Assembly: GCA_031179305.1 (NCBI GenBank)
Contig: JAPSHX010000017.1
Span: 1-64,000 of the forward strand
Reading direction: 5' to 3'
DNA length: 64,000 nucleotides
From: Paenarthrobacter sp.
GTDB taxonomy: Bacteria > Actinomycetota > Actinomycetes > Actinomycetales > Micrococcaceae
The position numbers and the translations under genes were made by a program. Below the pieces are notes generated by a model. That model saw only the letters and a program-made list of their open reading frames with translations, searched no databases and had not been told where the DNA came from. Every line of letters starts with the position of its first letter. Position 1 is the first letter of the stretch. Below are positions 1 to 8,138 of the stretch, one piece after another.

Positions 1-150
1 AACCCCGGTGACAACACTCTCAAGATCATCGGATCGACAGAGCGACGCAATCATGCCGGGATCAGCAGGCCAGCACACCCATATCCTGCACCAGGAAACA
101 GGCTACGAAAAAGGTAACGAGCGTCGGAAGGGTAGACGCGCTTAGACGCA
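1..150. other. left-edge stretch, no assignable gene
   Basis: Short open frames reach the left edge on both strands. One on the plus strand stays open until a stop near base 144, and a minus-strand ATG at 54 is open to the edge. Neither gives a protein tail or start I can recognise, so I assign nothing. The next feature is the terminator of the ribosomal protein operon. Confidence 0.3.
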
Positions 151-187
151 GAAAGGGCCGGCAACCATAACGGTTGCCGGCCCTTTC
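151..187 (-). terminator. Rho-independent terminator of rpmB-rpmG-rpsN
   Basis: A perfect 16-bp inverted repeat with a 5-nt loop (arms GAAAGGGCCGGCAACC) starts 13 bases after the rpsN stop. Because the arms begin and end in A and T runs, the hairpin could also stop transcription arriving from the left. Confidence 0.85.
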
Positions 188-199
188 AGAGCTTCGTGA

Positions 200-505
200 T
201 TACCAGGAAGACTTGGTGATGCCCGGGAGCTCACCGCGGTGAGCCATGTCGCGGAAGCGAACACGGGAGATACCGAACTTCTGGAGCGTGCCGCGGGGAC
301 GGCCGTCGATCTGGTCGCGGTTACGCAGACGGATCGGGGAGGCGTTGCGGGGCAGCTTCTGCAGGCCGAGGCGTGCAGCTTCGCGTGCTTCGTCAGTCGC
401 GTTGGGATCAACCAGGGTCTTCTTCAGTTCGAGACGCTTGGCAGCGTAACGCTCAACAATGACCTTGCGCTGCTCGTTGCGAGCAATCTTTGACTTCTTT
501 GCCAT
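200..505 (-). CDS. rpsN: 30S ribosomal protein S14, cysteine-poor paralogue
   Basis: This is small-subunit protein S14, which sits in the 30S head. The 101-residue length and the absence of the CxxC...CxxC zinc ribbon mark it as the C-minus long form rather than the ~61-residue zinc-binding form found in the spc operons of Gram-positive bacteria. The C-terminal part carries the family motif [12 protein letters not shown]. It is the last gene of a three-gene operon and starts 4 bases after the rpmG stop. In actinobacteria such C-minus copies are usually made under zinc starvation and replace zinc-containing copies. That role is inferred here from the company of two other C-minus proteins. Confidence 0.97.
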   Translation of the reverse strand: MAKKSKIARNEQRKVIVERYAAKRLELKKTLVDPNATDEAREAARLGLQKLPRNASPIRLRNRDQIDGRPRGTLQKFGISRVRFRDMAHRGELPGITKSSW

Positions 506-509
506 GTGT

Positions 510-677
510 TTAGCGCTCCTCTCGGAATTCGACGTGCTGGCGGATCTTGGGGTCGTACTTCTTCAAGACCAGGCGGTCAGGATCGTTACGACGGTTCTTG
601 CGGGTTACGTAGGTGTAACCGGTGCCCGCAGTGGACTTCAGCTTGATGATCGGACGTACGTCCTTGTCCTTTGCCAT
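510..677 (-). CDS. rpmG: 50S ribosomal protein L33, cysteine-poor paralogue
   Basis: This 55-residue protein was too short for the ORF track. The sequence begins [18 protein letters not shown] and contains the L33 motif [14 protein letters not shown]. It has no cysteine, so it lacks the two CxxC knuckles of zinc-binding L33 and is the C-minus form. The rpmB stop codon overlaps the rpmG ATG by one base (TAATG), which suggests translational coupling. It joins the large subunit near the E site. Confidence 0.96.
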   Translation of the reverse strand: MAKDKDVRPIIKLKSTAGTGYTYVTRKNRRNDPDRLVLKKYDPKIRQHVEFREER

Positions 678-913
678 TAGAGCTTCACTCCTCGTGCCAG
701 GATGTCGGCGACGACTGAGTCGATGCCGCGTACGTCGATTGTCTTGATGCCACGGGCTGACAGGGTCAGCGTGACGTTACGGCGCAGGGACGGAACCCAG
801 TAGCGCTTCTTCTGAATGTTCGGGTCGAACCGACGCTTGTTGCGACGGTGCGAGTGCGAAATGCTGTGTCCAAAGCCCGGCTCGGCTCCGGTCACTTGGC
901 AGTGTGCTGCCAT
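677..913 (-). CDS. rpmB: 50S ribosomal protein L28, cysteine-poor paralogue
   Basis: This is the first gene of the operon, a 78-residue L28. I start it at [15 protein letters not shown] because GGAGGAG lies 4 bases before this ATG; the longer ORF in the track has no such support. It keeps the L28 patterns [13 protein letters not shown] and [14 protein letters not shown] single cysteine near the N-terminus cannot form the four-cysteine zinc site, so this too is a C-minus paralogue. The operon resembles the zinc-repressed ribosomal protein operons of Streptomyces. Confidence 0.96.
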   Translation of the reverse strand: MAAHCQVTGAEPGFGHSISHSHRRNKRRFDPNIQKKRYWVPSLRRNVTLTLSARGIKTIDVRGIDSVVADILARGVKL

Positions 914-1313
914 GACTCTCCTCCAAAGATTGAATGTAACGGCGTGCAGATGTTCCTGCGTTGCCGTGCGACAGGCAGCGTCCGCTTCCGGGTCCAAACC
1001 ATTTCGGTAGTTTCCACAGCAAGTGCGGCGAAGAAGGTTGGCCTCAGGACCGGGCAGTGATAATCACTGGAACAGATCCTGGGATACCGGGCGAATACAG
1101 GAATGCACGCAACTTGAGCCCCTAACTACCGGCCACCGGGACGTCAGTAAAACCGACAGTCACCACCAACCGGAGCAATTGCACACGATCCGCACTACCT
1201 AGCGCCTAACTATTCTACGGGTCAGGCCAAATTAAGACCAATCCGGCATCATAAGCCCTTGGCGTCCACCGCCGGAACACCGACTCAGATTTGGCGGGTC
1301 GCCCGACAGCGGA
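914..1313. other. intergenic region upstream of rpmB
   Basis: These 400 bases lie between the rpmB start and the end of the SGNH hydrolase gene, so they hold the rpmB promoter and the tail of the neighbouring minus-strand transcript. The only clear structure is the palindrome at 1055-1069. No ORF here looks coding. Confidence 0.6.
1055..1069. promoter_or_regulatory. candidate Zur operator, 7-1-7 palindrome
   Basis: CAGTGATAATCACTG is a perfect inverted repeat of seven bases around one central base, about 140 bp upstream of rpmB. Actinobacterial Zur boxes have the same 7-1-7 geometry and commonly contain TGATNATCA-like cores. Zur control also fits the three C-minus ribosomal proteins downstream. 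No zur gene is in the window, so the assignment is inference. Confidence 0.45.
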
Positions 1314-2078
1314 CTACAGGGGCCGAATCAGTTCCGGGTATTTCGGGCTCAAACCGTCGCCGGAAGACACCCCCCGCACCCGGCGGGCAACCCATGGCGC
1401 CGCGGATTCCCGGAACCATCGTGCGTTTGCTTTCAATGCCTCAACGCGGTTCATCAGTCGGACCGGCGCCAGTTCGGGAACCTCGATGACGTGCTCGTGC
1501 TCGAGGACATCCAGGACTCGCTTTGCCATGTTGACGTGGCCTGCGGTGGACATGTGCATCCGGTCCTCGCCCCAGAGGCGCCAGTCGTCGTACTCGTCGA
1601 ACCGCCAGTAGTCCACCAGCAGCGCGCCGTGGTTTTCGGCGATTTCGCGCACCAGTTCGTTGTAGATCGCAGTGCGGCCGCGCATGGCACTGAAAACCTT
1701 CGAGCCCTTCGCATCAAAGCCCGTGAAGAGGACCACGGTGGCTCCCGACGCGCTCAACTTGGCGATGCCGGCGTCGTACTCCTCCAAAAGCGAGTCAATA
1801 TCGATCTTGGGCCGCAGGATGTCGTTCGCCCCCGCATACAACGTCACCAAAGTTGGTTTCATCGCGACGGCAGCATCAACCTGCTCCGCCATGATCTGCC
1901 GGAGCTTCCGGCCTCGGATAGCCAAGTTGGCGTAGCCGAAGTCCGGGTTGCTGTAGGCGAGCTGCCCGGCAACGACGTCGGCCCAGCCGCGAACGCCGTT
2001 GGGGCGGGCGGGATCGTCGTCTCCAACACCCTCGGTGAACGAGTCCCCCAGGGCAACATAACGGGCAGAAAAATCCAT
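1314..2078 (-). CDS. SGNH/GDSL-family hydrolase
   Basis: The 254-residue protein is a soluble SGNH hydrolase (esterase/lipase class). Block I GDSFTEG with the nucleophile serine is near residue 12, block III GANDI in the middle, and the DRMHMS Asp-x-x-His pair near residue 180. No signal peptide is visible, so it is probably cytoplasmic. I start at MDFSARYVALGDS because the motif sits near the N-terminus in this family and the longer ORF adds only an unconserved lead. It lies 53 bp downstream of a MarR gene on the same strand and is paralogous to the gene at 2997-3833. The substrate is unknown. Confidence 0.88.
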   Translation of the reverse strand: MDFSARYVALGDSFTEGVGDDDPARPNGVRGWADVVAGQLAYSNPDFGYANLAIRGRKLRQIMAEQVDAAVAMKPTLVTLYAGANDILRPKIDIDSLLEEYDAGIAKLSASGATVVLFTGFDAKGSKVFSAMRGRTAIYNELVREIAENHGALLVDYWRFDEYDDWRLWGEDRMHMSTAGHVNMAKRVLDVLEHEHVIEVPELAPVRLMNRVEALKANARWFRESAAPWVARRVRGVSSGDGLSPKYPELIRPL

Positions 2079-2131
2079 GCCGTCAGTCTGCCACTTCAAC
2101 GCTTGAGGCCACAAAGCCTGCAGCAGGAGGG

Positions 2132-2611
2132 CTAGGAATCGCGCAGGATCCAGTGGTTGTTGTCCAAGCGGGCAACAATTTTCTCGCCGATGCGTGCAAG
2201 GTCCGAGACGTCCTCGGGGCTTAGGGAATCGAGCATCAATGTGCGCACGGACTCCACGTGTCCCGGCGCGAGGGACACGATGGTGGACATGCCGGCGTCG
2301 GTCAGGTGGGCTACGGTCACACGGGCGTCGCCGGGGTGCGCTTGCCGTTCCACCCAGCCGCGTTTTTGCAGCTTGGTCACCACGTGGGAAAGGCGTGACA
2401 ACGAGGCACTTGTCCGTGCGGCGAGCTCACTCATGGAAAGGTATCGGCCCTCGGTTTCGGAGAGCATCGCAAGCACGTTGTAGTCGAACAAGGAGAGTTT
2501 GCCGGCCGACTGAAGCTGGGTGTCCAACGCCGAGGGGAGCAAAGTGTTGATGCTCAGCAGGGCCAGCCAAGCACGGCGTTCGTCGGCGTTCAGCCAGCGG
2601 GGTTGAGTCAT
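2132..2611 (-). CDS. MarR-family transcriptional regulator
   Basis: The 159-residue protein has the winged-helix MarR layout: an N-terminal dimerisation helix, then a recognition region (SMSELAARTSASLSRLSHVV) and a wing (GDARVTVAHLTDAG). It is a DNA-binding repressor or activator, often released by small phenolic ligands. It precedes the SGNH hydrolase on the same strand and is divergent from the YciI-like gene, so both are plausible targets. No Shine-Dalgarno at usual spacing is seen; TAAGAT ends 6 bases before the ATG, which predicts a leaderless mRNA. Confidence 0.9.
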   Translation of the reverse strand: MTQPRWLNADERRAWLALLSINTLLPSALDTQLQSAGKLSLFDYNVLAMLSETEGRYLSMSELAARTSASLSRLSHVVTKLQKRGWVERQAHPGDARVTVAHLTDAGMSTIVSLAPGHVESVRTLMLDSLSPEDVSDLARIGEKIVARLDNNHWILRDS

Positions 2612-2617
2612 GGCTCC

Positions 2618-2623
2618 ATCTTA
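2618..2623 (-). promoter_or_regulatory. -10 element of a leaderless marR promoter
   Basis: On the minus strand TAAGAT is followed by six bases and then the MarR ATG. This places the transcription start at or next to the A of the start codon. Confidence 0.5.
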
Positions 2624-2667
2624 TGAGAATTCGTTGCTTGCCCGGTCCGCGGTGGCTGCCTTGGCGA

Positions 2668-2673
2668 TAGGCT
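2668..2673 (+). promoter_or_regulatory. -10 element of a leaderless yciI promoter
   Basis: TAGGCT is followed by six bases and the ATG of the YciI-like gene. No ribosome binding site is seen. It lies back to back with the marR promoter, 44 bp away. Confidence 0.45.
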
Positions 2674-2679
2674 GGCGGC

Positions 2680-2967
2680 ATGTTTGTCGTCTCATTGACC
2701 TACAAAGTTCCCGACGAAATCGTCGATTTCCACCGCCCCGGCCATATGGCCTGGCTTAAAGAAGCGTTCGACGCCGGGACCTTCCTAGCGTCCGGACGCC
2801 GCGTCCCAGCCACCGGCGGCGTTCTGCTCTCGAAAGTGGACAGGGCGACGCTGGATGCTTCTCTAGCGAAGGACCCGTTCTACAGCAACGGAGTGGCCGA
2901 GTTCGAGATCATCGAATTCACTGCCACCAGCGTGGCTGAGGGTTACGAAAACCTGCTCGACAGCTGA
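2680..2967 (+). CDS. YciI family protein
   Basis: A 95-residue single-domain protein of the YciI/ferredoxin-like fold, related to muconolactone isomerase-type alpha/beta barrels. The usual family features are present: the early FHRPGHMAWLKEAFDAG helix with a conserved histidine, then ASGRRVPATGGVLL and the KDPFYSNGVAEFEIIEF ending. The exact activity of such stand-alone members is not established. It is divergent from the MarR gene and may be controlled by it. Confidence 0.85.
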   Translation: MFVVSLTYKVPDEIVDFHRPGHMAWLKEAFDAGTFLASGRRVPATGGVLLSKVDRATLDASLAKDPFYSNGVAEFEIIEFTATSVAEGYENLLDS

Positions 2968-2996
2968 GGTTTTGCCTGAGCGGTTCCCAGGCTGGT

Positions 2997-3833
2997 TCAC
3001 TGTGCTTTCTCCCGGTCCTCGATGAGCTTTTTCAGGCCGCCCTTATGTGGAACCTTCACGGGCTCCGGCCAACGCGGGCTGATGGAATCCCCCAGAGTGA
3101 CGCCGCGTAGCTTGCGTCCGAACAGCGGAACCACCCAGTCGTTGACCCAGCGGCGTTGCCGGCGCTCCCACTCACGCATGGACAGGCGGGTGGGCGGGTC
3201 CCATTCTTTCGGGGAGAATTTGTGCGGGATGTTGAGGTGATCCAGAACCTGGGCAGCCAAATATTTGTGGCCCGCCTTGGACATGTGGAGCCGATCCGGA
3301 GCCCACATCCGTGAGTCCTTGTACGCGTCGAAGCACCAGTAGTCCACCAGGACTGCGCCATATTTGGCTGCGATGTCGCGGACTCTCTGGTTGTAGTGGG
3401 TGTTGCGTTTCTTGAAAGGTTCCAAGACGGCAGACACCTTTACGTCGAAGCCGGTAAACAGGACCACCGTGGCCCCGGTTTCGCTGAGGCGCGCTACGAG
3501 CAACTCATAGTCATTGAGGAGAGCATCCATGTCGGTACCGAAATCGAGGATGTCGTTGCCGCCTGCGTAGAGCGTGACCAGCGTCGGCTCCATAGCGAGG
3601 GCGGGCTCGAGTTGTTCATCGATAATGTGCCGAAGCCGTTTGCTGCGCACTGCCAAGTTGGCGTACTCCCACCCCGGCTGGGCCTTCGCCAATTTCTCGG
3701 CAACCCGGTCTGCCCATCCGCGGACACCGTTGGGCAATACGTTGCTCGGGTCCCCCACTCCTTCGGTGAAGGAATCCCCGATGGCGACATACCGCCGTCG
3801 AACCTTTTTTCCGTCCCCGAATTCCTCCCGCAC
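2997..3833 (-). CDS. SGNH/GDSL-family hydrolase, second paralogue
   Basis: A 278-residue SGNH hydrolase with GDSFTEG (near residue 19), GGNDIL and DRLHMS motifs in the same order as the gene at 1314-2078. By eye the two proteins share more than half their residues over the core, so they are an old local duplication. The start is GTG; no in-frame ATG lies before the catalytic block. It is convergent with yciI, about 30 bp apart. It differs from its paralogue by a longer basic C-terminal tail. Substrate unknown. Confidence 0.87.
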   Translation of the reverse strand: MREEFGDGKKVRRRYVAIGDSFTEGVGDPSNVLPNGVRGWADRVAEKLAKAQPGWEYANLAVRSKRLRHIIDEQLEPALAMEPTLVTLYAGGNDILDFGTDMDALLNDYELLVARLSETGATVVLFTGFDVKVSAVLEPFKKRNTHYNQRVRDIAAKYGAVLVDYWCFDAYKDSRMWAPDRLHMSKAGHKYLAAQVLDHLNIPHKFSPKEWDPPTRLSMREWERRQRRWVNDWVVPLFGRKLRGVTLGDSISPRWPEPVKVPHKGGLKKLIEDREKAQ

Positions 3834-4033
3834 GCAGCCGACGCTACCCGTCCCCGGTTACACCGGAACCAACCCAAAGTGAACAAGCCCGAGGGAAGTG
3901 AAAGAGCGTTGGAAGCTGGCGCAAGGACGGGCCGGTTGGCGGCCATCCGGCAGCGTGCGTCAAAGCGACGAAGGAGCAGCACGCCGAGGATGGCCGCCAA
4001 CCGGCCACCCAGCGGCGGACTAGCAGAGGAGGC

Positions 4034-5089
4034 TTAGCCCTCGGCCTTGCCGCGTCGCCAGTAACCCATGAAAGCAACCTGCTTGCGGTCGATGCCAACG
4101 TCCCGCACCAGGTATCGCCGCATTTCCTTGATCACGAACGCTTCACCGGCGATCCAGGCGTAGAACGGCAGGGCACCAGCTGGAAGGGTGGGGTTTTTGG
4201 TGGCTTCGATGGCTGCGGTGTCCATGCGCTGCGGGGTTTCCCAGAGGATGTCCTGGTCCACGTTGACGTCTTCGGGCTCGGGTCCGGCGGCGGTCCCGAC
4301 GCCCTTGATGCCTACCCAGCCCGGCACGGGAACGGCCTTGGCGACGGCTTCCTTGAGGAGTTCGCCGTGGGGACGTGAGCGTCCGATGGCTGCGCCACGT
4401 GCGAGCCAGGTGATTTCGATATCGGCTGCCGTGGAGATGTCTTGGAAGTCGCCGGCTTCGGGTACCTCGAGGAAAGCGTGGCCGGTGATGTCAGCCGGGA
4501 GGCTTTCGAGGATGGCGCTAATTGCGGGAACGGCGGTTTCGTCGCCCGCCAGGAGGACGCGCTGGGCCAGACCCGGGCGCCATTCGATGCCGCCGTAGGC
4601 ACCGGCCGTGGTGCACTGGGCTGCGCGATTGTTGGGGCCGATGATGGTGATGGCGTCCCCTGGTTTCGCAGAAACAGCCCAGTTTGCAGCGGGTCCGCCG
4701 TGTCCGGCATCGTCGAAGTGCATGACGAAGTCGATGTCGATCTCGGGGTAAACGGCGTCGAGACGCTCGGACCGGACGGTGTAAGTGCGCATGTCACCGC
4801 GCACGGACGGGTCCATCGCCAACCATTCCTGGTACCAGCCAGCCTCTTCCATCTTGAAGGGAGGCAGCGGAATGACGTTGCCGGATGCGTCGAAGGACGG
4901 GATCATCAGCTTCACGCGGAGGTCCAGGGTGTCCCCGGCAACGCCGAAGTCACGCAGCGAGTAACCGCCGAAGGTGATACGACGGAAGTTGGGGCTGAGC
5001 TCCTGAACAGCCGTCACGGTGACGTCGAAGGCGAGGGTCATGGGCTCCACGGCGGCACTTGCTTTTGCCTGGGTCGGTTGTGCACTCAT
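4034..5089 (-). CDS. siderophore-interacting protein (ferric-siderophore reductase)
   Basis: A 351-residue member of the SIP/ViuB family. These flavoproteins reduce imported ferric siderophores in the cytoplasm to release Fe(II). The N-terminal FAD barrel holds the RTYTVR motif; the C-terminal NAD(P)H domain ends with the typical FMGYWRRGKAEG. The start at MSAQPTQAKAS overlaps the stop of the upstream ATPase gene by four bases (ATGA), so the 477-residue ORF in the track is too long. It is the last gene of the iron uptake operon, hence under the IdeR box at 9242-9260. Confidence 0.93.
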   Translation of the reverse strand: MSAQPTQAKASAAVEPMTLAFDVTVTAVQELSPNFRRITFGGYSLRDFGVAGDTLDLRVKLMIPSFDASGNVIPLPPFKMEEAGWYQEWLAMDPSVRGDMRTYTVRSERLDAVYPEIDIDFVMHFDDAGHGGPAANWAVSAKPGDAITIIGPNNRAAQCTTAGAYGGIEWRPGLAQRVLLAGDETAVPAISAILESLPADITGHAFLEVPEAGDFQDISTAADIEITWLARGAAIGRSRPHGELLKEAVAKAVPVPGWVGIKGVGTAAGPEPEDVNVDQDILWETPQRMDTAAIEATKNPTLPAGALPFYAWIAGEAFVIKEMRRYLVRDVGIDRKQVAFMGYWRRGKAEG

Positions 5090-5910
5090 GAGGCGATCTC
5101 CAGTTCGTTGGTTGAAGCGGGGCGTGCGTGGTGGCGTCCGATGGGTACGATCAGCGGTGTGCCTGAGATGGGGTCCGGAACCACTCGGGATTCCAGGCCG
5201 AAAACGTTGAAGACCAGTTCTTCTGTCACGACGACGGGCGCCGGTCCTTCGGCCACGATGCACCCGCCTTTCATGGCGATGACATGGTCGGCGTAGCGTG
5301 CAGCGAGATTGAGATCGTGGAGCACGATCGCCACGGTGGTTCCGCGGCTGCGGTTGAGGTCCGTGATCAGGTCCAGGACTTCCACTTGGTGTGCCAGGTC
5401 CAAATACGTGGTGGGCTCGTCCAGCAGCAGGACTTCCGTTTCCTGTGCGAGGGCCATGGCGATCCACACGCGCTGGCGCTGTCCGCCGGACAACTCGTCG
5501 ATGCTCCGCTCAGCGAGTTCCTGCGTGGAGGTGGCGTCGAGCGCGCGCTGCACCGCGGCGTCGTCGGCTGCGCTCCAGCTGCGGAAGAAGCCTTGGTGCG
5601 GGTAGCGCCCGCGGCCTACGAGGTCCCGGACGATGATGCCGTCGGGGGCGGTGGGGTGCTGTGGGAGCAGGCCAAGGGTGCGCGCGAGTTCGCGGGCGGG
5701 ACGGGTGTGGATGTCCTTGCCGTCCAAGGTCACCGCACCACCAGTGGGCTTGAGGAGACGCGACAAGCCGCGCAGGAGCGTGGACTTGCCGCAGGCGTTA
5801 GCGCCCACGATCATTGTCACTTTGCCCTCAGGGATCTCGGTGGTGAGTCCCTCCACCACCTTGCGTGCCTCGTACTGGAGCGTGAGGTTGTTGGCATTAA
5901 GGACGGCCAT
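5086..5910 (-). CDS. ferric-siderophore ABC transporter ATP-binding protein
   Basis: The 274-residue ATPase powers the two FecCD permeases. The Walker A motif GANACGKST is at residues 36-44, LSGGQRQR at 140-147 and the Walker B segment LLLDEPTTYLD just after 160. These are typical of FepC/FhuC proteins. I start at MAVLNANNLTL, one base after the permease stop; the ORF-track start adds a low-complexity lead inside the permease gene. The stop overlaps the next start (ATGA). Confidence 0.95.
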   Translation of the reverse strand: MAVLNANNLTLQYEARKVVEGLTTEIPEGKVTMIVGANACGKSTLLRGLSRLLKPTGGAVTLDGKDIHTRPARELARTLGLLPQHPTAPDGIIVRDLVGRGRYPHQGFFRSWSAADDAAVQRALDATSTQELAERSIDELSGGQRQRVWIAMALAQETEVLLLDEPTTYLDLAHQVEVLDLITDLNRSRGTTVAIVLHDLNLAARYADHVIAMKGGCIVAEGPAPVVVTEELVFNVFGLESRVVPDPISGTPLIVPIGRHHARPASTNELEIAS

Positions 5911-5911
5911 G

Positions 5912-7021
5912 TCAGGCCTCCTTTCGGTTGGACGTGACCAGCAGCCACAGCAGGAAGGGGGCACCGAGGGCGCCGGTGATAACGCCGACCGGAAGGACGG
6001 TTCCGTCGAGGATGACGGGTGCGATGTTGGAGGCGAAGAACTCTGCGAGCAAGACGATGAGGGCGCCGGTGAGGGCCGACGCCGGGAGGCTGGGTTTACG
6101 GACGACGCGGCGGGCTATCGGTCCGGCGAGGAAAGCGACGAACGCTACCGGACCGGCGGCAGCGGTTGCGACGGCGGCAAGTCCGACTGCGGTCAGCACC
6201 AGCGCCAGCCGGGCTGCGTTGACCCTGATTCCGAGGCCCGCAGCGGCGTCGTCGCCGAGTTCGAGGATCCGCAATGGGCCGGCAAGGGCAATGACTGCGG
6301 GGACCAGGATCAGCAATGACACTGCGAGGACGCCCGCCCGGTCCCAAGTGGCTGAGTTCAGGGAGCCGTTGAGCCAGATGAGGGCGTCCGCAGCAGTTCG
6401 GATATCTGCGCGGGTCATGAGGAAGTTGACCACTGCATGAAGTGCGGCGGCGATACCAACGCCGGCCAGGATGAGGCGGTTGCCTGCTGCGTTGCCGCGG
6501 CTGCCTCCACCCGCGCCGGTGCCGCCGCGGGAAATCGCGTAGATGATGGCCGCAACACCAAGCGCTCCGCCAAGGGCTGCACCGGAAACCACGGCTCCGG
6601 AAGCGCCGAAGATCACGATGGCCGTCACGGCTGCGGCACTGGCACCGTAACTGATTCCAATGATGTCCGGGCTGGCCAGCGGGTTGCGGAGCATGGTCTG
6701 GAACAGTGCACCGGCCAAACCGAAAGCGATACCGATCATGGTGCCCACGACGGCACGGGGCAGCTTATGCTCCATCACGATGAAGCTGGCTCCGGGGATT
6801 TTCTCGCCGCCAGTCAGGTGGTTGACGACGATGGTGAAGAAGTCGGGGATGGTCACGGTGTAGCTGCCCAGGAGAACGTACACCGCGAATATGACCACGA
6901 CTGCCAGCCCGAGGAAGAACGTGGGGCTCAGCACGCGCCGAAGTGACATTTGATGCCCATGTTTGTGGGAATCATTGGTGTTAAGTGCCAACTCGGTGGG
7001 GAGTTTGTGAATGGTGGTCAC
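5912..7021 (-). CDS. FecCD-type iron-siderophore permease, second subunit
   Basis: A 369-residue integral membrane protein of the FecCD/BtuC family with about nine to ten hydrophobic segments. It contains the family motif region RNPLASPDIIGISYGAS after the third segment and ends with GALGAPFLLWLLV. It should form the heterodimeric channel with the product of the gene just upstream, whose stop overlaps its start by four bases. A hydrophilic N-terminal lead of about 25 residues precedes the first membrane segment. Confidence 0.93.
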   Translation of the reverse strand: MTTIHKLPTELALNTNDSHKHGHQMSLRRVLSPTFFLGLAVVVIFAVYVLLGSYTVTIPDFFTIVVNHLTGGEKIPGASFIVMEHKLPRAVVGTMIGIAFGLAGALFQTMLRNPLASPDIIGISYGASAAAVTAIVIFGASGAVVSGAALGGALGVAAIIYAISRGGTGAGGGSRGNAAGNRLILAGVGIAAALHAVVNFLMTRADIRTAADALIWLNGSLNSATWDRAGVLAVSLLILVPAVIALAGPLRILELGDDAAAGLGIRVNAARLALVLTAVGLAAVATAAAGPVAFVAFLAGPIARRVVRKPSLPASALTGALIVLLAEFFASNIAPVILDGTVLPVGVITGALGAPFLLWLLVTSNRKEA

Positions 7022-8133
7022 AGTCCGGCCCCCTTTCCGCGGCGGATGAGCCAGACGAAAACGGGAGCGCCAATGATCGCCGTCATAATGCCTGCCGGAA
7101 CTTCACCGGGAAGAAGGATCACGCGGCCAACAATATCGGCGCTGATCAGCAGGATAGGGGCAGCAACAGCGGAAAACGGCAGGATCCACCGGTAGTCCGG
7201 GCCAGTCAGCGAGCGGACGGCGTGAGGTATGACCAGGCCGAGGAAGGCAATAGGTCCGGCGACGGCGGTAGCGGATCCGCACAGCAACACAATGCCCAGC
7301 CCAGTAATGCTGCGGGCCAGCGTGACGTTTTGGCCGAGACCGCGGGCAATGTCGTCGCCCAAGGCCAGGCTGTTCAGGATGCGGCCACCGGCAAGGACAA
7401 TCACGGCCCCGACGGCGAGGAACGGCAGCGCGGGAAGGAGGACGGACCAGTCACGTCCGCCGACGGTGCCCACCTGCCAAAAACGGAAGCGGTCGAAAGT
7501 GTCTTGGCTCGAAACCAGGATGACGTTCATCAGAGAGAACAGGCCGGCGCTCAAGGCCGCTCCCGCGAGAGCTAGCTTGACCGGCGTCGCCCCGTCGCGT
7601 CCCATGGACGCGATCGCATAAACCACGACGGCGGCCGCTGCGGCGCCGATGAAGGCGAACCAGATGTAGCCGGACAACGAGCCGATACCGAAAACGTAGA
7701 TCCCCACGACGACTGCAAGGGCAGCACCGGCGTTGAGTCCCAGAATGCCGGGATCGGCCAGGGGGTTGCGGGCTACGCCCTGCATGGCTGCACCGGCCAA
7801 ACCAAGTGCGGCTCCGGCAAGGAGGCCCAGCACGGTGCGGGGAATCCGGGCGAGGACCACAGCGTGGTTACCGTCTTCCGGATTGAAGTTAGTGAGTGCT
7901 TCCAAAACCGTATTTAGGGGAAGGCCGCGTGCGCCGATCGCGAGGGATGCAGCACACACTGCAGTGAGTACGACGACGGCCAGCAGCAACCAAGCGGTGC
8001 GCTTGCCTGCGGTGCTGCGGGAACCGGTTCCCCCTCCGGTTTCCACGGCGTCAGGGGCGATGCCTCCCGGGCCAGCCGGTACCAAGGTACCGTTGCCCCG
8101 CCCCTGGACTGCCGCCGTCGTACTCAGTTTCAT
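7018..8133 (-). CDS. FecCD-type iron-siderophore permease, first subunit
   Basis: A 371-residue FecCD permease with a Gly-rich cytoplasmic N-terminus of about 45 residues and then roughly ten membrane segments. The diagnostic stretch RNPLADPGILGLNAGAA and the C-terminal IIGAPVFVWLIRRGKG match the family. It starts 5 bases after the stop of the binding-protein gene. The two permeases are diverged enough to be an obligate heterodimer rather than a recent duplication. Confidence 0.93.
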   Translation of the reverse strand: MKLSTTAAVQGRGNGTLVPAGPGGIAPDAVETGGGTGSRSTAGKRTAWLLLAVVVLTAVCAASLAIGARGLPLNTVLEALTNFNPEDGNHAVVLARIPRTVLGLLAGAALGLAGAAMQGVARNPLADPGILGLNAGAALAVVVGIYVFGIGSLSGYIWFAFIGAAAAAVVVYAIASMGRDGATPVKLALAGAALSAGLFSLMNVILVSSQDTFDRFRFWQVGTVGGRDWSVLLPALPFLAVGAVIVLAGGRILNSLALGDDIARGLGQNVTLARSITGLGIVLLCGSATAVAGPIAFLGLVIPHAVRSLTGPDYRWILPFSAVAAPILLISADIVGRVILLPGEVPAGIMTAIIGAPVFVWLIRRGKGAGL

Positions 8134-8138
8134 TGCAG

